From the NCBI RefSeq assembly GCF_950295315.1, contig NC_080185.1, positions 41,070,602-41,134,601 of the forward strand: a stretch of DNA of 64,000 bases, in the 5' to 3' direction. Below the pieces are notes generated by a model. It saw nothing but the letters and a program-made list of their open reading frames with translations, was not told the DNA's origin and did not search any database. Positions 1 to 10,047 of this stretch are shown one piece after another (position 1 is the first letter of the stretch; each line of letters begins with the position of its first letter). The DNA is from Erinaceus europaeus (Eukaryota > Chordata > Mammalia > Eulipotyphla > Erinaceidae). The position numbers were made by a program, and so were the translations under genes.

Positions 1-1295
1 CGGGGGCTCAAATCAGGATCCTTGGGCCGGTGCTTGCGCTTTGCGCCACGTGCACTTAACCCGCTGCGCTACCGCCTGACTCCCTAAACTAGACTTTTAT
101 CTCTTTCTCCCTTTTGTTGCATTGCACTGATTGGGGCTCATTGTTTGAGTTTGGGTCAGAGAAGTAGTAGTACCTGTCATTGATTCTCTGTGAAACTGAA
201 ACACCGGAAGAACTCACTCTTAGGGGTGTGGATTATTGGCCAAGTTTACTCTCACTTTATTTTCAGGAAGCATTCCTATCATTTAACACATCATCTGTCT
301 TTTTTTAAAATTTTATTTATTTATTTATTTATTCCCTTTCGTTGCCCTTATTGTTTTATTGTTGTAGTTATTCTTGTTGTTGTTGGATAGGACAGAGAGA
401 AATGGAGAGAGGAGGGGAAGACAAAGAGAGGAGGAGAGAAAGACAGACACCTGCAGACCTTCTTCACCACCTGTGAAGCGACTCCCCTGCAGGTGGGGAG
501 CCGGGGGCTCGAACCGGGATCCTTACACCAGTCCTTGCGCTTTGTGCCACATGCGCTTAACCCGCTGCGCTACCACCCGACTCCCCTGTCTTTTTTAAAA
601 AAAAAAAATTATTTATTTGTTCCCTTTTGTTGCCCTTGTTTTATTGTTGTAGTTATTATTGTTGTTGTTATTGATAACATCATTGTTAGATAGGACAGAG
701 AGAAATGGAGAGAGGAGGGGAAGACAGAGAGAAGAGAAAGACAGACACCTGCAGGCCTGCTTCACCATTTGTGAAGCGACTCCCCTGCAGGTGGGGAGCC
801 GGGGGCTTGAACTGGGATCCTTACACTGGTCCTTGCGCTTTGCGCCATGTGCGCTTAACCCACTGCGCTACCGTTCGACTCCCAGACATCATCTTTCTTA
901 TAGCCCGGGAAGTGGCCACCTCAACAACACATGAGGTCCTGAGTTCAGTCCCTCGCATTTCATATGCCAGACTTTCCTCTCCCTCGCATTCAAATAAATA
1001 AATAATTCTTAAAAATATTTTATTTATTTATTCCCTTTTGTTCCCCTTGTTTTTTCTTTTATTGTTGTTGTGATTATTGTTGTTATTGATGTGGTTGTTG
1101 TTGGATAGGACAGAGAGAAATGGAGAGAGGAGGCTAAGACAGAGGGGGAGAGAAAGACACCTGCAGACCTGCTTCACCGCCTGTGAAGTGACTCCCCTGC
1201 AGGTGGGGAGCCGGGGGCTCGAACCGGGATACTACGCGGGTCCTTGCACTTTGTGCCACACGCGCTTAACCCACTGTGCTACTGCCCGACTCCCA
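1..1295. mobile_element. Four A-type SINEs on the minus strand
   Basis: Copies at 1-85 (cut by the window edge), 306-586, 600-883 and 1011-1295, all minus. Each ends in the complement of GGGAGTCGGGCGGTAG and has the pol III B-box GGTTCGAGCCC in the tRNA-like head. Between them, 86-305 looks unique, and 903-1010 is a worn B-type fragment (GAGGTCCTGAGTTC..). No gene is seen. Confidence 0.8.
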
Positions 1296-1324
1296 TAAAT
1301 AAATTTTAAACCCATACTTTTTGT

Positions 1325-1975
1325 GTGTGAGAGTAGATAGAATAATGGTTATACAGACTCTCATGCTTGAGACTCCAAAGTCCCATGTTCAGTCCCCTCC
1401 ATCACCATAAAGTAGGACTGAGCAGTGCTCTGGCTAAAAAAATAATGGTGTGGGGGGTGGCCGGGCAGTAGCGCAGCTGGTTAAGCACACATGGCATGAA
1501 AGACAAGGACTGGCATAAGGATCCGGGTTCCAGCCTCTGGCTCGCCACCTGCAGGGCTATCGCTTCACAAGTGGTGAAGCAGGTCTGCAGGTGTCTGTCT
1601 TTCTCTCCCCATCTCTGTCTTCCGCTCCTCTCTCCATTTCTCTGTCCTATCCAACAACAACGACAGTAATGACAACAATAACAATAATAACAACAAGGAG
1701 AACAAAAATGGAAAAAATTGGCCTCCAGGAGCATTAGATTCGTAGTTCAGGCACCAAGCCCCAGCAATAACCCTGGAGGCAAAAAAAGGTAAGGGAGATA
1801 GCATAATGGCATAATGGTTATGCAAACAGACTCTCATGCCTGAGGCTCCAAAGTCCCAGGTTCAGTCCCCCATACTGCCATAAGCCAGAACTGAGCAATG
1901 CTCTGATGTTTCTCTCTCTCTTTCTGCATCTCTCTCAAAAATAAAATAAAATAAAATAAAATAAAATAAAATAAA
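1325..1975 (+). mobile_element. C-type, extended A-type and C-type SINEs, then (AAAAT)n
   Basis: C-type 1325-1441; A-type 1452-1790 with the 3' extension GGCCTCCAGGAGCA...AACCCTGGAGGC; C-type 1791-1938; a pentanucleotide AAAAT run at about 1939-1975 forms its tail. Confidence 0.8.
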
Positions 1976-2590
1976 AAGAGTTTAAAGTAGACCAAATTCC
2001 CAAATAACTTGGGTACAATAACAACTATCTATTGCCTTATTCAACGACTGCCACCTCTCCAGATTCAAAGGAGGTCTCGAAACTTTACATCAGGCTCAAC
2101 CTGATGCTGTTGACTGGCTATGGAAGAAGGGCAAACGCTAGAAGAAGAATTGCCTTATTAAACTCTAAGACAGCAGGAACCTTCCCCATTCTCTAAAAAA
2201 CCCATATTTCTCCCAGTCCTGGAACCTGTGGGGTGGGGCTCATTGCCTGCATGCTTCTCTCGATCCATACCATTTGATACTGCATCTGCTGATATCAATC
2301 AAATCAATGCAACCAGTACCATCTCGACATGTTTCACTTGGATTGTGTCCAGAGATGCCAGGTGTGGGATGTCAACCCTTCAGCTCCAATACTCTGCCAC
2401 CAAGTTGTAGATACTGCCATGATGCTAAGCTGACTTCCCTGGGCAGATGACCTCACCAATGTGTCCTGGAACCCCACCTCTCCAGAGCTCTGCCCTACTA
2501 GGGAAAGATAGAAATAGGCTGGGAGTATGGATTGAACTGCTAATGCCCATGTCCAGCAGAGAAGCAATTACAGAAGCTGGACCTTCCAGC
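1976..2590 (+). mobile_element. L1 3' region fragment interrupted by the Vingi stub
   Basis: The sequence around 1980-2030 and 2160-2570 is the reverse complement of the L1-type block at about 16080-16870 (shared CTAAGACAGCAGGAAC, CTTCAGCTCCAATACTC-like and GAAGCAATTACAGAAG strings). It is an old, worn copy split by the Vingi stub. 2580-2675 is a partial C-type SINE. Confidence 0.7.
2042..2148 (+). mobile_element. Vingi 3' stub, 107 bp
   Basis: This is the last 107 bases of the same element as at 21469-22774, in + orientation. Over the shared length it differs at two sites, both CpG-to-TpG/CpA changes. It ends CGCTAGAAGAAGA like the larger copy, with no poly(A). A perfect 11-bp duplication, ATTGCCTTATT, flanks it (2031-2041 and 2149-2159). 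It is inserted in an L1 3' region. It could be a severely 5'-truncated Vingi or the 3' part of a non-autonomous derivative. Confidence 0.85.
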
Positions 2591-2710
2591 TGAGGTTCTA
2601 AGGTTCCAGGTTCAATTCCCAGTACCACCATAAGCCAGAGCTAAGCAGTGCTCCGGTAAAAAGTAAGTTAAAAAAAAGGGGTGGAGGGGGAATAAAGGAA
2701 AAAATAAATT

Positions 2711-3750
2711 AGTGGTCCAGGAGGTGGCGAAGTGATAGAGCTTTGGACTCTCAAGCATGGGGTCCCGAGTTCGATCCCCAGCAGCACATGTGCCGGAGTG
2801 ATGTCTGGTTCTTTCTCTCTTCTCCTATCTTCCTCATTAATAAATAAAATCTTTAAAAAATAAATTAAAAAGGGTGAGGTTGGTGGCACGTCTGGTTGAT
2901 TGCATGCACTACAATGTGCAAGGACCCAGGTTCAAGCCCACTGTCCCCACCTGTAGGAGGAAAGCTTTTCAAGTGGTAAAGCAGGGCTGTAGGTGTCTCT
3001 CTGTCTACCTCTGTATCACCTGCTCCTTGTCAATTTTTGGCTGTCTCTGTCCAATAAATAAAGATAAAAAGAGGGTGGGGTATATAGTATAGTGCAAAGA
3101 GACTCTAGTGCCTGAGGCTCCAAAGTTGCAGGTTCAATTCCCCACACCGCCATAAGCCAGAGCTGAGCAGTGCTCTGGTATTTCTCTGTTTCTCTTTCTC
3201 TGCATCTCTCGGAAAAATAAAATATTAAAAAAAAAAGATAAAAAGAGGGAGTCAGGCAGTAGTGCAGCGGGTTAAGCGCACGTGGCGCAAAGCGCAAGGA
3301 CCAGCATAAGGATCCTGGTTCAAGCCCTTGGCTCCCCACCTGCAGGGGGAGTCGCTTCACAGGTGGTGAAGCAGGTCTGCAGGTGTCTTATCTTTCTCTC
3401 CCCCTCTCTGTCTTCCTCTCCTCTCTCCGTTTCTCTCTATCCTTATCCAACAATGACATCAACAACAACTATAATAACTACAACAATAAAAAAACAAGGG
3501 CAACAAAAGGGAATAAATAATTTTTAAAAATTAAAAAAAAATACAGGGACCGGATGGTGGTGCACCTAGTTGAGCGCATATGTTATAATGTGCAAGGACC
3601 CAGGTTCGAATCCCCGGTCCCCACCTGCAGGGGGAAAGCTTCAAGAGTGGTGAAGCAGTGCTGCAGGTGTCTTTCTGTCTCTCTTCCTCTCTACCCTTCT
3701 CTCTTGATTTCTGGCTGTCTCTACCTAATAAATAAAGATAATAAAAAATT
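2711..3750 (+). mobile_element. Tandem run of B, D, C, A and D SINEs
   Basis: All plus strand: B 2711-2862, D 2872-3070, C 3073-3225, A 3248-3530, D 3545-3750. Each starts right after the A-rich tail of the previous one, so A-rich tails acted as repeated insertion targets. Confidence 0.8.
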
Positions 3751-3767
3751 TAAAAAAAGAACACAAG

Positions 3768-3975
3768 TAGAACCTGAAATGGAATTGGCATATTGCACCA
3801 AAGTAAAAGACTCTGGGGTGAGAATACAGATCCAAGAAGGATGACAGAGGACCTAGTGGGGGTTGTATTGTTATATGGGAAACTGGGGAACGTTATGCAT
3901 GTACAAACTATTGTATTCACTGTTGAATGTAAAACATTAATTCTCCAGTAAAGAAATAAAAAAAAATTACAAAAA
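3768..3975 (+). mobile_element. L1 3' end with AATAAA-type tail
   Basis: Contains TTGCACCAAAGTAAAAGACTC, AACTGGGGAACGTTATGC and TAAAACATTAATTCTCCAG before AAAGAAATAAAAAAA. The same terminal block occurs at 61160-61270 (plus) and as the complement at 46855-46960 and 47095-47200, which marks it as the 3' UTR terminus of one hedgehog L1 type. Confidence 0.75.
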
Positions 3976-3989
3976 GAAAGAACAAAACA

Positions 3990-4300
3990 CATCGTGGTCC
4001 AGGAGGTGGCACAGTGGATAAAGCACTGTACTCTCAAGCATGAGGTCCCAAGTTCAATCTCCGGCAGCACATGTACCCGAGTGATGTCTGGTTCTTTCTC
4101 TCTCTGTCCTTTTTTTTTTTTTTTTAATTTAACCAGAGCACTGCTCATCTCTGGCTAATGATGGTGCATGTGATTGAACCTGAGACTTTGGAGCCTTGGA
4201 CATATGAATCTGTTTGCATAACCATTCTGCTATCTACCCTCTGCTCTGGTTCTTTCTGTTTCTCCTCTATTTTCCTCATTCATAAATAAAATCTTTTTTA
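3990..4300 (+). mobile_element. B-type SINE with a minus-strand C-type SINE nested inside
   Basis: The B-type copy is split at its CT-rich middle. The inserted C-type (4100-4244, minus) is flanked by TCTGGTTCTTTCT at 4087-4099 and 4245-4257, a perfect 13-bp duplication, so the order of insertion is certain. Confidence 0.85.
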
Positions 4301-4317
4301 AAAAAAAATCTCAGATC

Positions 4318-6780
4318 TCGGGAGTCTGGCGGTAGCACAGCAGGTTAAGCACACGGTGGCGCAAAGCACAAGGACCAGCATAAGGATCCCGGTTTGAGCC
4401 CCCAGCTCGAGTCCCTGGCTCCCCACCTGCAGGGGAATCGCTTCACAGGCGGTGAAGCAGGTCTGCAGGTGTCTATCTTTCTCTCCCTCTCTCTGCCTTC
4501 CCCTCCTCTCTCCATTTCTCTGTCCTGTCCAACAACGACAACATCAACAACAATAATAACTACAACAACAACAAGGGCAACAAAAAGGAAAATAAATAAA
4601 TATTTTAAAAGTCTTAGATCTTTCTGTGGTCCAGGAGGTGGTACAGTGGATAAAGCATTGGATTCTCAACCATAAGGTCCTGAGTTCGATCCCCGGTAGC
4701 ACATGTACCAGAGTGATGTCTGGTTCTTTCCTCCTGTCTTTCTCATGAGTAAATAAATTCTTTTTTTTTTTTTTTTTTTAGAAAAAGAAATCTTAGATCT
4801 TTCTAAAGAAAACAAAAACAAACACCACTGAGGGGACACAAGAGGTGGCACTTACTCAGCACTAAAACCTGAGTAGTTAGGATCATTGTCATACAGACAA
4901 GGAAGGTTTGAGGGTACTATATGTGCAGCAGTGTGAAGCTATATATGCTAGCAGTGCTGGCAGCTGTGGGGGGCCCCCGTCATAAGCTTGTGGAAGGTAT
5001 TATCCTGCTAGAACCTGGTCTGATCAGAGAGTCAAAATGAACTTGGAAAAAGCCAGAGTGAAAAGTTATGATAGGGGCCAGACTGTGGCTGGCACACCTG
5101 GTTAAGCACACACATTACCATTCCAATGGAACTGGGTTTGTGAAGGGGGGATAGAGAGACACCTGCACCCCTGTTTCACCACTCATGAAGCTTTCCCCCC
5201 CTGCAGGTGGGGACCAGGGGCTTGCTGTGAGACCTTGACCCGGGTGTACCGCCACCTGGCCCCTCAATTTCTCTCTGTCCTATCAAATAAAAGAAAAAAA
5301 GAAAAAAATGGCCACGGGGGGAGTCGGTTGGTAGCTGGCTTAAGGATCTCTGTTCGAGTCCCTGGCTCCCCACGTGTAGGGAAGTCACTTCACAGGCAGG
5401 GAAACAGGTCTGCAGGTGTCTGTCTTTCTCTCCTCCTCTCTGTCTTCCCCACCTCTCTCCAGTTCTCTCTGTCCTATCCAACAACAACATCATCAATAAC
5501 AACAACAATAACTACAACAACAACTAAAAACAACAAGGGCAACAAAGGTAAAATAAATAAAAATATTTTTAAAAAATTATATATATATATAAAAAAGTCC
5601 ACAGGGAGCTGGGGATTCATCGTGCAAGCACCAAACCCCAGTGATGACTCTGATGGCAAAAGAAAGAAAGGAAGTAAGGAAAGAAGGAAGGAAGGAGAGA
5701 GGGAAAGAAGGAAGAAAAAAAGGAGGGAGGGAGGGAGGGAGGGAAGAAAGAAAAGGAAGAAAGAAAGAACATATTATAAAACCACATTTTTAAAAGATTT
5801 TATTTATTTTTCAAGGAGATAGAAGGAGAGAGAAAGAACCAGACATCACTCTGGTACATGTGCTGCTGGGGATTGAACTCAGGACCTCATGCTTGAGAGT
5901 CTGATGCTTTATCCACTGTGTCATCTCCCAGACCACGATAAAATCACATCTTAAAGAAGTACTGAATTTTAGGGTAGCACATGACAAATGTTATTTCAGA
6001 GGCTGGGGAGATAGCATAGTGGTTCTGTAAAAGACTCCCCTGCAGGGCCAGGCAGCAGTGAATCTGGTTAAGCGTACACATTAAAGGGCACAAGGACCCA
6101 GGTTCAAGTCCTGGTTCCCATCTGCAAGGGAAAAGCTTCACAAGTAGTGAAGCAGCACTGCAGCTGTCTCTGTCTCTCCCTCTATCTATCTTTCCCTCCC
6201 CTCTCAATTTCTCTCTGTCTCTATTCAGTAACAAAAAGATGACAAAGGAAAAAAAATGGTTTAAAAAAGGTGACACTCTAGGTGGAGGAGATAGCATAAT
6301 GGTTATGCAAAGAGAATCTCATTCCTGAGCCTCCTAAGTCTCAGGTTCAACGCCTGGCACCACCATAAGCCAGAGCTGAGCAGTGCTCAGGTTAAAAAAA
6401 AAAGGCTATATATATACTGAGGCTCTCAGATCCCAAGTTTAATCCCCGGCACCACCATGAGCCAGAGCTGAGCAGTGGTCTGGTAAATAAGAAAAGTGCT
6501 GGTTCAGGAGCTAAGTACAAAGGGAGATACCTTGGTATCAGCATATAGGATTTGCAGGCCCCAAAGTCCCTAGTTTCAGACCTCAGCACATGCACTGCTA
6601 TCTGCCTGAACTGAGTAATTCTCCAGTCCTTTTATCACTCAAGATATGCAATAAACATTTTTTTTTCACCAGAGCATTGCTCAGCTCTGGTTTATGATCG
6701 TAAGGGGATTGAGCCTGGGACTTTGAAGCCTCTGGGATAAGAATCTCTTCACATAACTATTATGCTATCTATCCCCATAT
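4318..6780. mobile_element. SINE cluster with GA-rich low-complexity sequence
   Basis: A+ 4318-4615, B+ 4625-4790, unique 4791-5070, D+ 5075-5310 split by a D-minus fragment (about 5141-5264), A+ 5318-5565 with degraded extension to 5665, GA-rich tract 5660-5770, B- 5795-5935, C+ fragment 5999-6040, D+ 6042-6275, C+ 6280-6400, C+ partial 6415-6495, worn C-like 6500-6650, C- 6660-6780. Confidence 0.7.
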
Positions 6781-7334
6781 AAGCAAATCTTTAAAAAAGA
6801 AAAACAACATCCAGAGGCTCAACAGAGAAAGAGGCTGGTGAGGAATGGTTTGAGCTGCCTCTTCAAACTATTTGGAGATTTGAATTGATAGTGAAACAAA
6901 ATGGATAGCTTCCAGGATGCTTAAGGACACGAGTTCTGATGACATTCTCCAACTAAGAGTGACTTAAGACTGACTTAAGTTCACCTGGGTATTATCCTTA
7001 ATAAGTTGGGAGATGGGCAGGCTCAGAGTCTGTGTAGCAACTCAGTTTAATACTGATTTCTTTTGTCCATTTGCCCTAACAACCTCAGTGAAATAGTGAT
7101 GATGGCTCTCTCCTCATGGTTCCAAGATGGCTGCCATAGCACTGATCATTTTTTTTTCTTTCTTGCCTGGTTCCCACTGCACTGGGGAAGAAATTAAGGT
7201 GCTGTGTTATCTTCCTCTCTTTCCTTGTCTCTGTCTCTGCTTCTCTCTCTTTTTGAAACCAGAGTACTTAACAGATGGTGGTGCCAAAAATTGAACATGG
7301 GACCTCAGAGACTCATGCTTAAAAGCCCCCCTTT
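6781..7334. other. Unassigned intergenic sequence
   Basis: Mostly unique sequence without an ORF, RNA or conserved motif that I recognise. A worn C-type minus fragment is at about 7255-7330. Confidence 0.5.
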
Positions 7335-8955
7335 TTTTTCTTTTTTAAATTTTTAAAATTTATTTTCCCTTTTGTTGCCCTTGTTGTTTTATTGTTGTTG
7401 TAGTTATTGTTGTTGTTGATGTTGTCGTTGTTGAATAGGATGGAGAGAGGAGGGGAAGACAGAGAGGGGGAGAGAAAGACACCAGAAGACCTGCTTCACC
7501 ACCTGTGAAGCAACTGCCCTGCAGGTGGGGAGCCAGGACTCAAACCAGGATCCTTATGCAGGCCCTTGCGCTTTGCACCACGTGCTCTTAACCTGCTGAG
7601 CTGGCGCCCAACTGCCCCTCCCACTTATAAAAAAGATTTTATTTATTTATGAGTACAAGGTGGGTAGATAGAACCAGAATATCAGTCTGCCCCAAGGGAT
7701 GCCAGAAATTGAATTCTAGAGCTCAGGCTTCCAAGTTTAGAGCCCTACTTGCTGAGCCACCTCCTGAGCCCCATGAACATCTTTTGTTGTGCTCTTTCCC
7801 CTGCCCTCTCTCTCTTTCTATCTGAAAAAAGTTGGCCTGGAACAGTGAAGTCCCCGCAGTGAGAGCAACAATATAAAAGATGGCAGATAGAGAAATAAGA
7901 TGCTGACTTTATTTCATTTATTTTATTTTCATTTACCTCAGCTCTGGCAGAGATGGTATCATAAGAATTCAGAGTTTCAGCGATCATCATATTCTAATTG
8001 TACATCGAGCCAAGAGGTTCATTGGGCCCTTTTCCACGTTCATCTCTTTTACAGAGAGGAAATATCTTTCCTAGAAGTTCACGCAGAGTGGTCTGGGAGG
8101 TGGCGCAGTGGATAAAGCATCAGACTCTCAAGCATAAGGTCCTGAGTTCAATCCCTGGCAGCACATGCACCAGGGTGATGCCTGGTTCTTTCTTTCTCCT
8201 CCTGTTTCTCATGAATAAATAAAATCTTTAAAAAATAATAAATGGCTCTTTAAAAAAAAAAAAGAAGAAGAAGTTCACTCAGAGTCTTCCTCATGTAACA
8301 TTAGCCAGAACTAGGTCACTTGGTCAAGCCTGCATTCATCACCAGCAAAGGCTTGTATGTCTGTCTTGAAGTAATTACGATTCATAGCCTGGAACTGTAT
8401 CAAGGCTCTGTTACTAAGGTACTAAGGAGAAAGGACTCTTTGGTAGGCAGTAAACTGGCTGCCACAGATGAGACTGAAAAAAGGAACTTACACAACAGTA
8501 AAGAGATAAGGCAAGTTAGAATAGAGGACGAAATAGGTGTGACTTGGTGGAGAGGAACTAGGAGGTGAAGGCTTCCAAAGACAAGCTGAGACTCTAGATA
8601 ATATGTTACATGGAATGTCATACATGCAATGATCTAATTCCTTTTTTTTTCATCCGGGGTTATTGGTGGGGCTCAGTCCAGCACTACAAATCCACTGCTC
8701 CTGGAGGCTATTTTTTTCCTTTTGTTGCCCTTGTTGTTTATCATCTTTGTTGTTGTTATTGCTGTCGTTGTTGTTGGATAGGACAGAGAAATGGAGAGAG
8801 GAGGGGAAGATAGAGAGAGGGAGAGATAGACACCTGCAGACCTGCTTCACCGCCTGTGAAGCGACCCCCCTGCACGTGGGGAGCCGGGATCATTATGCAG
8901 GTCTTTGAGCTTCGTCCCATGTGCACTTAACCTGCTGTACTACTGCCTGCCCCTC
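7335..8955. mobile_element. A, B and extended A SINEs
   Basis: A- 7335-7620; worn B- 7625-7770; unique 7771-8087; B+ 8088-8235; unique 8236-8649; A- with hairpin extension 8650-8955. Confidence 0.7.
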
Positions 8956-9377
8956 ACCCATTATCTAATTCCTAATGTAGTTGGGACGAGAGAACCATTG
9001 AAGGCTTTTGAGTAGGAAGCAGTGAAATAGCTAACGAAAGGCTGGGCTATATGTAGACAAAGGGAATGCCACTGCCTTATACGGGAAGTTATGTGAACAC
9101 ATGTGTAACTAACTATATATGTGACTGACAGAGCCAACTGCTATTAATCTATTTATATCTGTACTCCCTGTTTGCTATATGCCAATGAAATCACACCAAG
9201 TAACTTAAGAGACTTGTCCTATAGTTATAAGTAGCCCAGAAAACAAAGGCTGGGGGCTTGGGTTCTTCTTGGAGTGATCCAAACACCAACCCCGCTACCA
9301 TAATAAAGTTTCTCCTTTTCCAAATGATTATCTGATCTCGTTTGCTGCTTCAGCAGATGTGGTAAAAAGAATTTTTG
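8956..9377. other. Unassigned intergenic sequence
   Basis: About 420 bp without a recognisable repeat, gene or RNA; AT-rich around 9100-9200. Confidence 0.5.
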
Positions 9378-10009
9378 AGGGAGTCTGGCGGTAGTGCAGC
9401 AGGTTAAGCTCACATGGCGCAAAGCACAAGAACAAGCGTAAGGAACCCAGTTCGAGGCCCCGGCTCCCTACCTGCAGGGGAGTCGCTTCACAGGAGGTGA
9501 AGCAGGTCTGCAGGTGTCTGTCTTTCTCTCCCCCTCTCTGTCTTTCCCTCCTCTCTCCATTTCTCTCTGTCCTATCCAACAACGACTACAACAATAAAAC
9601 AACAAGGGCAACACAAGGGAATAAATAAATAAATAAATAAATACCTAAAGAATCCAGCAAGGAACTTAAAAAAAAAAAGAGAAAAACCTAAAGTGGTCTG
9701 GGAGGTGGTGCAGTGGATAAAGAGCTTGACTCAAGTGTGAGGTCCTGAGTTGGAACCCCGGCAGCGCATGTACCAGAGTGATGTCTGGTTCTTTCTCTCT
9801 CTCTCCTTCCATCTTTCTCATCAATCAATAAATAAAATCTTTTAATAAAAAATAAAAATTAAAAAAAAATAAAAAGAAACCTAAAAAATATATAATAAGG
9901 GCAGAAGGTAGGTAGCAAATGGTTATGCAAACAGACTCATGTCTGAGGCTCCAAAGTCCCACGTTCAGTCCCCCATGCCACCATCAGCCAGAGCTGAACA
10001 GTGCTCTGG

Positions 10010-10047
<38 letters not shown>

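Noticed and set aside
5235..5822. 195-codon plus-strand frame
   Set aside because: Made of D- and A-type SINE sequence and a GA-rich tract; the Lys/Arg/Glu-rich end is low complexity.
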